Source: Acholeplasma oculi | GTDB taxonomy: Bacteria > Bacillota_I > Bacilli_A > Acholeplasmatales > Acholeplasmataceae | NCBI RefSeq assembly: GCF_900166985.1 | Contig: NZ_FUZK01000001.1 | Location: 186,001 to 250,000, forward strand | DNA length: 64,000 nucleotides | Direction of reading: 5' to 3' | Program-made: the position numbers and the translations under genes | Shown: positions 1 through 8,916 of the stretch, piece after piece | Position numbering within the stretch: the stretch's first letter is position 1 | How the letters are laid out: every line of letters starts with the position of its first letter | Notes under the pieces: generated by a model | Seen by the model: only the letters and a program-made list of their open reading frames with translations | Told to the model about the DNA's origin: nothing | Databases searched by the model: none

Positions 1-71
1 AGAAAAAACTCCATATGGTTCTAGTTTCTTAGGCCTAATTAAGTGAATATAAGTTTACTATATATAAACAA

Positions 72-97
72 AAGTGCATTAAATGCACTTTTTTTAA
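72..97 (-). terminator. Intrinsic terminator after ansA
   Basis: A 9-bp perfect hairpin (arms at 72-80 and 82-90) overlaps the asparaginase stop codon region. On the minus strand it is followed by a T-rich stretch, and on the plus strand by a run of T, so it could act in both directions. Confidence 0.6.
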
Positions 98-1074
98 TCG
101 AAATATTTACGTAAATCTGATAAATTATTATGTTGTTCAAGCGCCATCATAAGAAGTAGTCTAGCTTTTTGACTAGGTAAATTTCCTGAAAATAAGACGC
201 CTAAACTCTTTAAGTGATGTCCTCCACCTTCATATGCATACGTATCAAATACTCTACCTTTTGGACATCTTGAAGTAAGAACAACAGGTACCCCATTTGA
301 TATAGCATGCTTAATTCCCTCTAGCATCATTGGAGGTACATTACCACGTCCCAGTGCTTCTAATACGATACCATCAACCTTATCATCAATGAGGAAATTG
401 ATGATATTTGATGTGGATCCAGTAGCAACTTTGATAATTTCCACCCTTTTTGTAAGTTTAGTAATTTTAATATTTGGTTTAGTATATGTATTCAATCTAT
501 GATAGATAACATCTTTAGAATCAACGATTCCAAGAGGACCAAATTCTAATGACTTGAATGTATCAAGAGCGACCGTATGTGTTTTGACAACCTCAGACGC
601 AGAATTGATCTCATCATTTAAGACAAGTAATACTCCACGGGTTTTTGAGTCATCAGACGCAGCCACTAATATAGATGATACGATATTGGAAAAACCATCA
701 TATCCAAGCTCAGATATGTTCCTCATTGAACCTGTTAGAACGATAGGAGTTTCTATATTAAAGTAAATTTCTAAGAAGTAAGCTGTCTCCTCAATTGTAT
801 CAGTTCCATGCGTTATAACGATTCCATCGTATTTTTCAACACTAATTTTTGATTCAATAAGTTTAGCAAGTTTAAACATATGTTCAGGTGTAATATAAGG
901 ACTTGGTAAATAAGTTAGCTCATGATAGTCAATTTCAATGTCTAAAAGCTTGTCTTTAATCTGTTCAATTAAGTTTATATTGCCACTAGACATCACCGTT
1001 CTCATTGTATTTAGATCATTCATCATGGCTATTGTACCGCCAGTAAATATTACTAAAACTCGTTTTTTATTCAT
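94..1074 (-). CDS. ansA: L-asparaginase, cytoplasmic (type I-like)
   Basis: Hydrolyses L-asparagine to aspartate and ammonia. The 326-residue length fits the AnsA family. The first catalytic threonine lies in the TGGTIA motif near residue 14, and the second catalytic motif HGTDTIEET starts near residue 89. There is no signal peptide, so the enzyme should be cytosolic. The ATG at 1074 is preceded by the ribosome site GAGGTGA. The gene stands alone: a hairpin follows it and the large gap 1075-1870 lies upstream. An asparagine synthetase sits at the far end of the window, but nothing links the two. Confidence 0.93.
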   Translation of the reverse strand: MNKKRVLVIFTGGTIAMMNDLNTMRTVMSSGNINLIEQIKDKLLDIEIDYHELTYLPSPYITPEHMFKLAKLIESKISVEKYDGIVITHGTDTIEETAYFLEIYFNIETPIVLTGSMRNISELGYDGFSNIVSSILVAASDDSKTRGVLLVLNDEINSASEVVKTHTVALDTFKSLEFGPLGIVDSKDVIYHRLNTYTKPNIKITKLTKRVEIIKVATGSTSNIINFLIDDKVDGIVLEALGRGNVPPMMLEGIKHAISNGVPVVLTSRCPKGRVFDTYAYEGGGHHLKSLGVLFSGNLPSQKARLLLMMALEQHNNLSDLRKYFD

Positions 1075-1769
1075 ATAATCACCTCATTTATATTATATAA
1101 CAAGTCGATATCATTTATTTAAAGAAACTCACAATATATATATCATCATTTACTTGATTATAGATGCTTTATATCAAAAGCAGCACTTAGACCTTTAAAT
1201 TCATGTTATTTTCATTTCCAACTTTTCCACACATTAGCAATCCACCGCACCACTAGGCTGTGAAATACTAGTTAACATAATATACATTATAGGAACAAAA
1301 ATATAATTACAAAGAGGGTTCTTATGGCATTTAATGGATACATGAAACCTAAAATGAATATATTTAAATGCTGATTTTAATGGTTTTTTTCATAATAAAA
1401 TACATCTTATTCCGTCGTTGAGTATATTTAACGTTTTGAAGAGAGGATTATTAGCGTTTGAACTACTTATACCTTCATGATTACATATCCCACACACGCA
1501 TAAGTCATGAGAGTCCATTATGACCTAAATTCACTATAATTATGTCTTACTTCTTCTACTACTTTCTATAGGTATATATATAATTTCAATCAATCTACTC
1601 AAAATAAAAAAAATGAGTATTAGATAGGAACCAAATGAAATGAAAGATTCCTCAACCGCTTCTCAGAAAATAAACCTTGATCATTATTGGAATCACTTTG
1701 CCATAGAGAGTTTAATTGACGGGTTTAACAATTTTAAACTAAAATCATTTTTTGAGTCAATAAAAATAA

Positions 1770-1826
1770 AAAAATGTATGTTTAGTATTTAATTACAGTG
1801 TATACATTTACTAAACATACATTTTT
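1770..1826. repeat. Perfect 18-bp inverted repeat, possible strong terminator
   Basis: The arm at 1770-1787 is exactly complementary to the arm at 1809-1826, with a 21-base loop. On the minus strand it is followed by a T-rich tract (complement of 1756-1776), so it may be a second terminator behind the yneF operon. An 18-bp stem is long for an intrinsic terminator, so a mobile-element end or a small structured RNA are alternatives. Confidence 0.6.
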
Positions 1827-1837
1827 GACATTGACTA

Positions 1838-1861
1838 ATAAAAAAAGTGCTTGCGCACTTG
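1838..1861 (-). terminator. Intrinsic terminator after the yneF-like gene
   Basis: A 6-bp stem (arms 1845-1850 and 1855-1860, loop TTGC or its complement) is followed on the minus strand by seven T. It sits immediately downstream of the stop codon at 1871. Confidence 0.8.
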
Positions 1862-1870
1862 ATTTATAAA

Positions 1871-2089
1871 TTATTTTTGATTTTGCTTCATCGATGCTAA
1901 TACTTGACGTACTTGTTTTTCAGATGGAGTTCTTCCCATTTGTCTAAACATTTCACGTATTGAACGCTCATCGATTGGTGGGTTCTTTTCTAAATATTTT
2001 TTAAACCATGATCTTGAAATAAAGAATCCGAGTACTCCACCTAATAATAAGGTACCGATTGCTATCAGTAATACAAAATACCATTCCAT
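1871..2089 (-). CDS. yneF: YneF-like small membrane protein (UPF0154)
   Basis: A 72-residue protein with one N-terminal membrane helix (about residues 4-24) and a basic, polar C-terminal part. The motif NPPIDERSIREMFRQMGRTPS is typical of the UPF0154 family found across Firmicutes and mollicutes, whose function is not established. The start at 2089 has the site AAAGGAG about ten bases upstream. It is the last gene of the operon running from 4319 and is followed by a clear terminator. Confidence 0.88.
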   Translation of the reverse strand: MEWYFVLLIAIGTLLLGGVLGFFISRSWFKKYLEKNPPIDERSIREMFRQMGRTPSEKQVRQVLASMKQNQK

Positions 2090-2151
2090 GCCTTGTCAAC
2101 TCCTTTTTAATGTCAAATTAATTTTACTTCATTTATCCATAAAATACAATG

Positions 2152-2700
2152 TTAATTATTTATAATGTAAATTATTTTTTTAATACCATAAGTTTTTTCT
2201 TTATATACGCTAAATGCAGATGAATGATTCAATGTGAGTTTTGTATCCTTGTGTACTTCTAAACAAATCATTGAACCGTTGATTGTAATTAAGGTAAGTG
2301 ATTCAATTAATTCTTCATAATTTTTAAAATCATATGGAGGATCTAAGAATATGACATCAAATAATTGATTCTTATCTATCAAATGAGTCACTGCTTTTTG
2401 GTAATCCATTTGAATGACCTCAACGGAATCTAGTACTCCAAGTGATATAAGATTCTCCTTAATTGTCATAACAGCTATAGGTTTATAATCATTAAACACG
2501 GTGAACTTAGAACCTCTTGATATAGATTCAATTCCATATGAACCAGAACCAGCAAATAAATCCAAAACTCTTGCATTTAAAATGGAGTCCGATAAGCTAT
2601 TAAAAACAGCCCCTCTAACTTTATCCGACGTTTCTCTAGTGGATTCAGAAGGTACCATTTTTAGTGTTCTACTTCTAAATTTTCCAGCGATAATTCTCAT
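2152..2700 (-). CDS. rsmD: 16S rRNA (guanine(966)-N2)-methyltransferase
   Basis: Methylates a guanine of 16S rRNA in the small-subunit head using S-adenosylmethionine. The 182-residue length is normal. The cofactor-binding motif DLFAGSG lies at about residues 47-53 and the catalytic DPPY motif at 120-123. The N-terminal MRIIAGKFRSR is characteristic of the family. Its ATG shares one base with the stop of the upstream nucleoside phosphorylase gene (TAATG), indicating translational coupling. A coaD gene, a frequent neighbour elsewhere, is absent here. Confidence 0.93.
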   Translation of the reverse strand: MRIIAGKFRSRTLKMVPSESTRETSDKVRGAVFNSLSDSILNARVLDLFAGSGSYGIESISRGSKFTVFNDYKPIAVMTIKENLISLGVLDSVEVIQMDYQKAVTHLIDKNQLFDVIFLDPPYDFKNYEELIESLTLITINGSMICLEVHKDTKLTLNHSSAFSVYKEKTYGIKKIIYIINN

Positions 2701-3998
2701 TAAACAATAGTCTCTTCAATTAGTTTTAACTCACGTTTTTCTGAACCAATGACATATGATTTTTCAATCAATTCAATTGCATCTTTAAGTCCTTTATCTT
2801 GGTGATGTAATATACAGATCACTTCACCAATTTTAACTTCATCACCAATCTTTTTCTTTAAATCTAAACCAACAAATAAATCGATCTTATCTTCCTTAGT
2901 CATTCTTCCTGCACCAAGCTTCATTGCAGCTATCCCAAAATTAAGTGCATCCACTTTTTCTAAGTATCCACTGGATGTTGCAACAATCTCATGTCGTTTG
3001 GTATTGCCAAGTAAATTCTTCTTGTTCTTAATAAATGCTACATCTCCACCTTGCGCTCCAACGAACTCGTAGAACTTATCAACTGCTTTTCCTTCTGCCA
3101 ATGTTGTTTTAGATAATTCATAACCTGCTTCAAATGATTCAACAATTCCTGCAGCTTTTAATAAGTGACCTGTTATAACAGATACAACCTCAGTCAAATC
3201 CTTTGGTCCATGTCCTTCAAGTGTTTCAATGGATTCGTATACTTCAAGTGCGTTACCAATCTTATGACCTAATGGTTCTTCCATTGATGTAAGAATTGCT
3301 GTTACTTGTTTACCTGCTTGTTTACCAATGTCAACCATTAATCTGGATAAGCTCATTGCATCTTCTTTAGTCTTCATAAATGCACCTGATCCTACCTTAA
3401 CATCTAAGACAATTGCATCTGCACCAGATGCTAATTTTTTGCTCATAATTGAGGATGCAATTAATGGCATTGAATCTACTGTCGCTGTTACATCACGTAA
3501 TGCATAAATCTTTTTATCAGCTGGTGCGATATCTCCACTTTGTCCGACGATTGCACAACCAATTTGATTAACTTGATCTTTAAATTGATTGAGTGGTAGT
3601 TCAACTTTAAATCCAGGAATGGATTCCAATTTGTCAATTGTACCACCTGTATGACCTAAACCTCTTCCACTCATTTTTGCAAGCTTTGCACCTAAGTATG
3701 CTACGAGAGGTGCAAGTACTAAACTTACCTTATCACCCACACCACCTGTTGAATGTTTATCTACCTTAGTACCTTTTATATCTTTTAAATCTAATACTTC
3801 TCCACTATCTCTCATTGCCATAGCTAATGATGTAGATTCTGTTGCATCCATACCATTAAAATATACAGCCATTAAAAATGATGACATTTGATAATCAGGA
3901 ATAATCCCTTTAGTATATCCTTTAATTATAAAGCTGATTTCTTCATTCGTAAGTTTTTGACCATACTTTTTCTTATTAATTAAATCAATCATATCCAT
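2700..3998 (-). CDS. pdp: Pyrimidine-nucleoside phosphorylase
   Basis: Splits uridine, thymidine or deoxyuridine with phosphate into the base and (deoxy)ribose-1-phosphate. The 432-residue length matches Bacillus Pdp. The KHSTGGVGDK motif (residues 81-90) and the thymidine-phosphorylase signature SGRGLGHTGGTIDKLE (about 110-125) are complete. AGGAGG precedes the ATG at 3998. Together with DeoC and the purine nucleoside phosphorylase encoded near 13,000 it supports nucleoside salvage and breakdown, although the genes lie in different operons. Confidence 0.95.
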   Translation of the reverse strand: MDMIDLINKKKYGQKLTNEEISFIIKGYTKGIIPDYQMSSFLMAVYFNGMDATESTSLAMAMRDSGEVLDLKDIKGTKVDKHSTGGVGDKVSLVLAPLVAYLGAKLAKMSGRGLGHTGGTIDKLESIPGFKVELPLNQFKDQVNQIGCAIVGQSGDIAPADKKIYALRDVTATVDSMPLIASSIMSKKLASGADAIVLDVKVGSGAFMKTKEDAMSLSRLMVDIGKQAGKQVTAILTSMEEPLGHKIGNALEVYESIETLEGHGPKDLTEVVSVITGHLLKAAGIVESFEAGYELSKTTLAEGKAVDKFYEFVGAQGGDVAFIKNKKNLLGNTKRHEIVATSSGYLEKVDALNFGIAAMKLGAGRMTKEDKIDLFVGLDLKKKIGDEVKIGEVICILHHQDKGLKDAIELIEKSYVIGSEKRELKLIEETIV

Positions 3999-4028
3999 AT
4001 GTTGATTCCTCCTTTATTGTAAAACAAA

Positions 4029-4319
4029 CTATCCATTTAATACCATAAATACCAATACGATGATTCCAACGACAACCACTATTTTTAGTGACTTCTTTAT
4101 CAATGAGAAAAGTCCCATTAAGATTAGTAATCCTAAAATACCAACAAAGAGGATTTGAAGCAACACTGGGAACGTGTTAAAATAATCGAACCCTGAAACC
4201 CACCATTGATCCGTTGTTGGTTTTAATAATGGATCAAGCCATCCTGTAGCTACTTCAAACCATGATACAATTGTTTGCCATATTTCAAGTAATACTTCTT
4301 GCCAATTTTTTTCTTCCAT
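4029..4319 (-). CDS. Small two-helix membrane protein of unknown function
   Basis: I do not recognise a family. The 96-residue protein starts with an acidic, tryptophan-rich amphipathic segment (residues 1-45) and ends in two hydrophobic helices (about 50-70 and 76-95). The upstream ribosome site is weak (GGTGG). It is 30 bases ahead of the nucleoside phosphorylase gene and is probably first in that operon. The nucleoside context does not reveal its role. Confidence 0.65.
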   Translation of the reverse strand: MEEKNWQEVLLEIWQTIVSWFEVATGWLDPLLKPTTDQWWVSGFDYFNTFPVLLQILFVGILGLLILMGLFSLIKKSLKIVVVVGIIVLVFMVLNG

Positions 4320-4365
4320 TTTTTACCACCATTTCTTTCTATACCTATTTTATCAAAAAGTAAGG

Positions 4366-4394
4366 TTGTTTTAAAGTAAATGTGATGTTATAAT
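4366..4394 (+). promoter_or_regulatory. Promoter for the histidine phosphatase gene
   Basis: TTGTTT at 4366-4371 and a consensus TATAAT at 4389-4394 are separated by 17 bases. The start codon follows about 17 bases after the -10 box. Confidence 0.6.
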
Positions 4395-4411
4395 CATCAA
4401 GGGTGAACATT

Positions 4412-4981
4412 ATGATAATAGCAATGATTAGACACGGTGAAACAGACTATAATAAAAAGCAATTAGTACAAGGTAGAATGGATAATCCTTTAAACAGTGA
4501 AGGTATTCATCAAGCAGAAACTTTAGGTACTTATTTAAGAGATAACAATGAAACATTTGATGTATTAATTTCATCTCCATTAAAACGTGCTTTAAAGACT
4601 GCAGAAATAGTTGGATCTTATATTGGACTCCAAGTTAACTATACGGATAAAAACCTTTTAGAACGTGATTTTGGTCCTTTTGAAGGTAAATCGATTGATG
4701 AGGTCTTACCAATCATCACACTTGATGATTTTAGAAAAGATGGTTTTGAAGATAATCCTTCATTACAGTCAAGAATTTTAAGTGCAGTTCAAAGAATATC
4801 AAATTTACATAGCCATCAAAAAGTTTTAATTGTAGCACACGCACATGTGATTAAATCTTTAATCATCTTATCCAATAAGGATAAATTTACATATACAAAT
4901 CATTTTGTTGGTAACTCAAGTATTGTATACTTTAAAATAACAGATGATACTGTTGAAGTCATCAAACAATACGATCTATAA
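4412..4981 (+). CDS. Histidine phosphatase family protein (phosphoglycerate mutase-like)
   Basis: A cytosolic phosphatase of the RHG family with a phospho-histidine intermediate. The catalytic motif IRHGETDY places the nucleophilic His at residue 8. The acid Glu lies in LLERDFGPFEGKS near residue 84 and the second His in VAHAHV near 143. The ATG at 4412 is preferred over a GTG at 4403 because AAGGGTG lies at the right distance. The substrate cannot be told from sequence: cofactor-independent mutase-like, alpha-ribazole phosphatase-like and broad-specificity members look alike. It is the only plus-strand gene in this part of the window. Confidence 0.88.
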   Translation: MIIAMIRHGETDYNKKQLVQGRMDNPLNSEGIHQAETLGTYLRDNNETFDVLISSPLKRALKTAEIVGSYIGLQVNYTDKNLLERDFGPFEGKSIDEVLPIITLDDFRKDGFEDNPSLQSRILSAVQRISNLHSHQKVLIVAHAHVIKSLIILSNKDKFTYTNHFVGNSSIVYFKITDDTVEVIKQYDL

Positions 4982-4990
4982 TTTGAAGAA

Positions 4991-5036
4991 AAAATGGTAC
5001 ATAAGCTCATGCTTAAGTACCATTTTATTTTATTTT
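4991..5036. terminator. Shared terminator between convergent genes
   Basis: A long hairpin with arms beginning AAATGGTAC and ending GTACCATTT, and an inner TAAGC/GCTTA pair, is followed by a T-rich tract on the plus strand. The reverse strand also has an A/T-rich end, so it can serve both the phosphatase gene and the smr-like gene. Confidence 0.75.
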
Positions 5037-5341
5037 TTCATAATAGTTACACCACTATTAACGATATAAGAATTCAATTTTGAGAGTTCATCTGAAGTGA
5101 ATTTTATACGATGGAGTGGGTCATTTAATTCCGGACCTGAAATGGATATAACCAGTTGTCCCTTTTTCACTCTAGAACGACCAATATTTCTAATTTCAGT
5201 GAGTTTTTTGAATTGATTCGATGTTGATCCATATCCATGAATAATAACAAGTATTCCCTTGGATTTTTCCTCAATTAAACTTCTAATCAGTTTTGTTGAT
5301 TCGAATAAATCCATATCATGAACATCAATCACTCTAATCAT
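5030..5341 (-). CDS. Small Smr-domain protein
   Basis: At 103 residues this is essentially a lone Smr domain, the nuclease-like domain also found at the C-terminus of MutS2. The opening IDVHDMDLFES corresponds to the usual D-L-H-G region, and VIIHGYGST (about residues 31-39) is the conserved HGxG loop. No other domain is present. It is the last gene of the pepV-thyA-folA-plsC operon and its ATG overlaps the plsC stop (ATGA). A nucleic-acid role is likely from the family, but the substrate is unknown. Confidence 0.7.
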   Translation of the reverse strand: MIRVIDVHDMDLFESTKLIRSLIEEKSKGILVIIHGYGSTSNQFKKLTEIRNIGRSRVKKGQLVISISGPELNDPLHRIKFTSDELSKLNSYIVNSGVTIMKK

Positions 5342-6123
5342 TCGATGAGTCCTTCGTTAATTTTTTCAGATACCAAATCACCGATTTGTTGAGTTGTTAA
5401 ATCTTTATAATCTTCATAAGGTATCGGTTGATGAATAACCACTTTAATCTTGGTAACTCTAAATGGTGCACGGTGTTGAATTTGAGAGTTTCCAATAATT
5501 GTCATCGGTAAGATGGTTGCTTTAGGTTTTACAGCAAGTTGGAATGAACCCGCTTTTGTAGCTAAGACAGAGTCTGTATCCCTGTTTTTTCTACCACCTT
5601 CTGGAAAAACAATCATTGCAAACCCATCTTCAATGTTTTTAATCGTTTGAACAAGTGCTTTTGCCGTTTTACGGTTGTCTTCTCTATAAATAGGCATACA
5701 ACTCATTCTTAAGATAACATCCTTAAAAAAGGGAATTTTAAGCAATGTAGACTTTGGTGTAAATCCCATAGGTCTATCAATAGCTTGTATCGCAATCAAT
5801 GGATCTAAATAAGACTTATGATTGGAATATGCAACCAATTTGCCATCCATTGGAACATTTTCTTTACCTACAACTTCTATACGTAAGTTAAACACTAATA
5901 AACCAATTGCTCTAGCAGCACTTTGCCAACCAAAATATTTATATTTGCTGTTTAAAGGTAATTTACCAAATACATAGGTGTGAAATACGAGTCCTAATAG
6001 AATCATGATCCATCCAACAAAAAAGCCTAAAATCACCCAAAGTATTATAAAGTATTCACCAATCCAAAGTGACATAAGTGTTGAGAATGTTAACCAAGAT
6101 ATTAAAAATAATGTAATAAACAT
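5338..6123 (-). CDS. plsC: 1-acyl-sn-glycerol-3-phosphate acyltransferase
   Basis: Adds the second acyl chain to lysophosphatidic acid to form phosphatidic acid in membrane lipid synthesis. The 261-residue protein has two N-terminal membrane segments (about residues 1-48). The catalytic H-x4-D motif is NHKSYLD (His102, Asp107). FPEGGRK, the substrate-phosphate binding block, lies near residue 173. The PMDGKLVAYSNH lead-in is typical. It lies between folA and the smr-like gene, with a 6-base gap to folA. Confidence 0.93.
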   Translation of the reverse strand: MFITLFLISWLTFSTLMSLWIGEYFIILWVILGFFVGWIMILLGLVFHTYVFGKLPLNSKYKYFGWQSAARAIGLLVFNLRIEVVGKENVPMDGKLVAYSNHKSYLDPLIAIQAIDRPMGFTPKSTLLKIPFFKDVILRMSCMPIYREDNRKTAKALVQTIKNIEDGFAMIVFPEGGRKNRDTDSVLATKAGSFQLAVKPKATILPMTIIGNSQIQHRAPFRVTKIKVVIHQPIPYEDYKDLTTQQIGDLVSEKINEGLIE

Positions 6124-6129
6124 AAATAC

Positions 6130-6594
6130 CTACTTTTTATATGTTGCAAAGATTAATCCAGGCAACACTTTTTTTTCTACTAATTGATATGTTGATAATT
6201 TAAAGGGTGTGAAATATACATTACCTTCATGATAGTTTAATACATGTGTAATGTGCAGATAATCTACATAAGGTAATGTCAGATTATAAATAATCTTCCC
6301 ACCAATCACCCACAATTCATCAGTGTATGACTTGATGAAAGAAATAACATCTGTGACACACTCTGCATCTGAATAAACAGTATCTATAAGGTTTGCAACA
6401 AACATTTTACCAAAAGGTAATGGTTTTTCCTTGTAATATGATTTTAATGAACGGTAAGTTGCCTCACCCATTAAAACAGTTTTATCTTTGGTCATTTGCT
6501 TAAAGTATTGTAAATCTTCTTTATAATGCCATGGTAAAATATTATCTTTTCCAATCATCCAGTTAATATCCATTGCCCATATTGCGTGTATCAT
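6130..6594 (-). CDS. folA: Dihydrofolate reductase
   Basis: Reduces dihydrofolate to tetrahydrofolate with NADPH, regenerating the cofactor spent by the adjacent thymidylate synthase. The 154-residue length is typical. Family motifs visible are [16 protein letters not shown] near the N-terminus, DLQYFKQMT (with the usual substrate-binding region) and the VIGGKIIYN block. Its ATG overlaps the thyA stop codon (ATGA), so the two products are coupled. Confidence 0.93.
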   Translation of the reverse strand: MIHAIWAMDINWMIGKDNILPWHYKEDLQYFKQMTKDKTVLMGEATYRSLKSYYKEKPLPFGKMFVANLIDTVYSDAECVTDVISFIKSYTDELWVIGGKIIYNLTLPYVDYLHITHVLNYHEGNVYFTPFKLSTYQLVEKKVLPGLIFATYKK

Positions 6595-7457
6595 ACAGCA
6601 ACTTTTCCTTTAATTCCAGGATATGGATTATAATCCACTAATTCAAAGTCTTCAAACTTAAAGTCTTCTATGTTTTTAATAAGTGGATTGATTTTGAGTT
6701 TTGGAAGTTTTCGTGGTGTTCTTTCAAGTTGAAGATTAATTTGCTCATAATGATTAGAATAAATGTGTGCATCTCCAATTGTATGTACAAATTCACCAAC
6801 TTCTTTACCTGTGACTTGAGCAATCATCATTAAAAACAATGCATATGATGCAATGTTAAATGGTATACCTAAGAAGACATCACCACTACGTTGATAAAGT
6901 TGTAAAGAAAGCTTATTATTAACGACATAAAACTGGATTAAGGTATGACATGGAGGTAAGGTCATTTTATCTATTTCAGCAGGATTCCAAGCGGATAATA
7001 CAATTCTTCTGGAGTCTGGTTGGTATTTAATGAGATCAATGACATATTTTAGTTGATCAACACCATTAAAGTTTCTCCACTGTGAACCATACACAGGACC
7101 TAAATCTCCCCATTTTTGAGCAAATGAAGCATCTTGTCTAATTTTTTCAGCAAATTCTTCCATAGACTCACCTTGGTAGTCTGCTGAATTTTTATATGTT
7201 TTATATGGCCAATCTGTCCAAATACCTACGTGATTATCCACAAGATATTTTATATTGGTATCACCTTTAATGAACCATAGTAATTCATGTATGATACCTT
7301 TTAAAAATATTTTTTTAGTTGTAACAAGCGGAAATCCTTCATTTAAATCAAAGCGCATTTGGTAACCGAAAACTGATTTTGTTCCTGTTAAGGTACGGTC
7401 CATTTTTTCAGTACCATGTTCCATGATGTATCTTGCCAAATCTAAATATTGTTTCAT
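6591..7457 (-). CDS. thyA: Thymidylate synthase
   Basis: Converts dUMP to dTMP using methylenetetrahydrofolate, producing dihydrofolate for the next gene. The 288-residue ThyA-type protein has the catalytic cysteine in [10 protein letters not shown] (Cys170). [17 protein letters not shown] and the C-terminal PGIKGKVAV are also diagnostic. It is preceded 20 bases upstream by pepV and followed by an overlapping folA, an order common in Firmicutes (thyA-folA). Confidence 0.97.
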   Translation of the reverse strand: MKQYLDLARYIMEHGTEKMDRTLTGTKSVFGYQMRFDLNEGFPLVTTKKIFLKGIIHELLWFIKGDTNIKYLVDNHVGIWTDWPYKTYKNSADYQGESMEEFAEKIRQDASFAQKWGDLGPVYGSQWRNFNGVDQLKYVIDLIKYQPDSRRIVLSAWNPAEIDKMTLPPCHTLIQFYVVNNKLSLQLYQRSGDVFLGIPFNIASYALFLMMIAQVTGKEVGEFVHTIGDAHIYSNHYEQINLQLERTPRKLPKLKINPLIKNIEDFKFEDFELVDYNPYPGIKGKVAV

Positions 7458-7477
7458 AAGAACTCCATTCTAATTAT

Positions 7478-8854
7478 TTATTTTGCGAGTTCGTACAAAC
7501 TCTCTGTGTAGATAATAAGTGCCTTCATTAAATCATCAATATCGATAAACTCATCTTTTTGATGAATATAGGTTGGTTTATCTAAGAAGTGCGGACCAAA
7601 TGCAACTACATTATCTGTAGCTCTTGCAAATGTACCACCACCAATAGATATAGGAGGTGTTAAATCTCCAGTATGTTTTTGGTAAATATTCATAAGTGTT
7701 TGAATAAGTTTGGAGTTTGGATCTTTATATAAAAGTTTTTGATGGTGATCCACATCTAAAGAATAACCTTCAGGCAGTTGTTTTTTAATCACTTCAAAAA
7801 CATCTTTTTGATAATCTACACCTTTTGGATATCTTAAGTTCAATACGATTTCAAAAGTATTAGCTTCTGTCTTCATCAATCCCCAGTTTACTGTAAGGTG
7901 TCCCATTTCATTATCGGTATAATTTACTTTAAATTTTTCTCCAGTTGTATCTAAAACAAGATATTTATTTGCAAAATCGACTAAATCAGACTTAACACCG
8001 GATACTTGTAGTCCTTTGAATAATAAATGTAATGCATTGATACCATCATCCGGTAATGAACCGTGAGCAGATTTACCTTCTACTACAAAAGTCATTGTTT
8101 CTTGATTAATAGATGATGATCCTTTTAAATTATGATCCAGTAAGTATTGATCCCAAGCATTTTTAACCACTAAATTCGGTTTTAAAGTCGCTTGTGCACT
8201 TTCAGGAACCATATTTGCTCTTAAACCACCTTGGACACTTAATAATTGTGATTGATTAAATGTACCACGAATAATGGTCATGGTGATTCCCTTTTCTGCA
8301 TAGATCAGAGGGAAATCTGCATCCGGAATAAATCCTGCAATAGGTGCTTGTGGGTGTTTTTTAAAATAATAATCCACACACTTCCATCCAGATTCTTCAT
8401 CTAAGCCTAAAATCAACTTAATTCTTGTTTTTAATTCAACATTTAAGTCCTTTAAAATTTTCATTGCATAATAAACAGCCATTGTAGGACCCTTATCATC
8501 TTCTGCACCACGTGCATAAATACGGTTGTTGTGGATTTCTGCAGCATATGGAGGATACGTCCATCCTGTTCCAGCAGGAACAACGTCTAAATGTCCCATG
8601 GAACCAATGTATTCCTTACTCGTACCAAATTCAATATGTCCTGCATATCCATCGACGTTTTCTGTCACAAAACCATCTCTTTTTGCAAGGTCAAGCATGA
8701 AATCTAGAGCTGCTTTATTTCCTTCACCAAATGGTGCACCGATTCTATTCGGGTCAAATGTGGTCAACTCTGAATTAATTCTAAGTAAATCTTGTGTATC
8801 TTTTATAAATTGTTCTTTATATTTAAGAACGATACTTTTAAAGTCTATTGACAT
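7478..8854 (-). CDS. pepV: Dipeptidase PepV-like (M20 metallopeptidase)
   Basis: A cytosolic zinc dipeptidase that finishes degradation of imported or internal peptides. The metal-site residues are recognisable: GHLDVVPAG (His88, Asp90), ARGAEDDKGP (Asp119, Asp120) and DEESGWK (Glu153, Glu154), followed by a lid domain and a C-terminal GGGTFARA histidine/metal region. I start at the ATG at 8854 because the earlier ATG at 8863 directly abuts the AAGGAG ribosome site. The length is then 458 residues, close to lactic acid bacterial PepV. It is the first gene of the thyA-folA-plsC-smr operon. Confidence 0.9.
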   Translation of the reverse strand: MSIDFKSIVLKYKEQFIKDTQDLLRINSELTTFDPNRIGAPFGEGNKAALDFMLDLAKRDGFVTENVDGYAGHIEFGTSKEYIGSMGHLDVVPAGTGWTYPPYAAEIHNNRIYARGAEDDKGPTMAVYYAMKILKDLNVELKTRIKLILGLDEESGWKCVDYYFKKHPQAPIAGFIPDADFPLIYAEKGITMTIIRGTFNQSQLLSVQGGLRANMVPESAQATLKPNLVVKNAWDQYLLDHNLKGSSSINQETMTFVVEGKSAHGSLPDDGINALHLLFKGLQVSGVKSDLVDFANKYLVLDTTGEKFKVNYTDNEMGHLTVNWGLMKTEANTFEIVLNLRYPKGVDYQKDVFEVIKKQLPEGYSLDVDHHQKLLYKDPNSKLIQTLMNIYQKHTGDLTPPISIGGGTFARATDNVVAFGPHFLDKPTYIHQKDEFIDIDDLMKALIIYTESLYELAK

Positions 8855-8892
8855 GACAATCATCTCCTTAAAAGATATTTTAACATGTATAT

Positions 8893-8916
8893 AAAAAAAA
8901 CTCTATGAAATAGAGC
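8893..8916 (-). terminator. Terminator of the orf256 gene
   Basis: Stem arms CTCTA/TAGAG at 8901-8905 and 8911-8915 are followed on the minus strand by eight T. The stop codon of the upstream gene lies inside the hairpin. Confidence 0.75.

Larger units (their letters stand above)
1075..1870. other. About 800 bases without a supportable gene
   Basis: All six frames are broken by frequent stops. The longest readable pieces are a 40-odd codon plus-strand frame from about 1640 and a similar minus-strand frame around 1400-1520, neither with a ribosome site or a recognisable family. Base composition matches the flanks. Near the right end there is a long perfect inverted repeat and then the terminator of the neighbouring operon. 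The stretch could be a decayed gene or insertion remnant, but I cannot identify it. Confidence 0.5.

Noticed and set aside
1362-1520. Minus-strand short frame with a cysteine-rich start, possible zinc-ribbon fragment
   Set aside because: About 41 codons only, with no family match and no start signals.
1640-1783. Plus-strand frame of about 47 codons with a pattern faintly like the end of an IS3-type transposase
   Set aside because: No ribosome site, no catalytic motif, and the resemblance is too weak to distinguish from chance.
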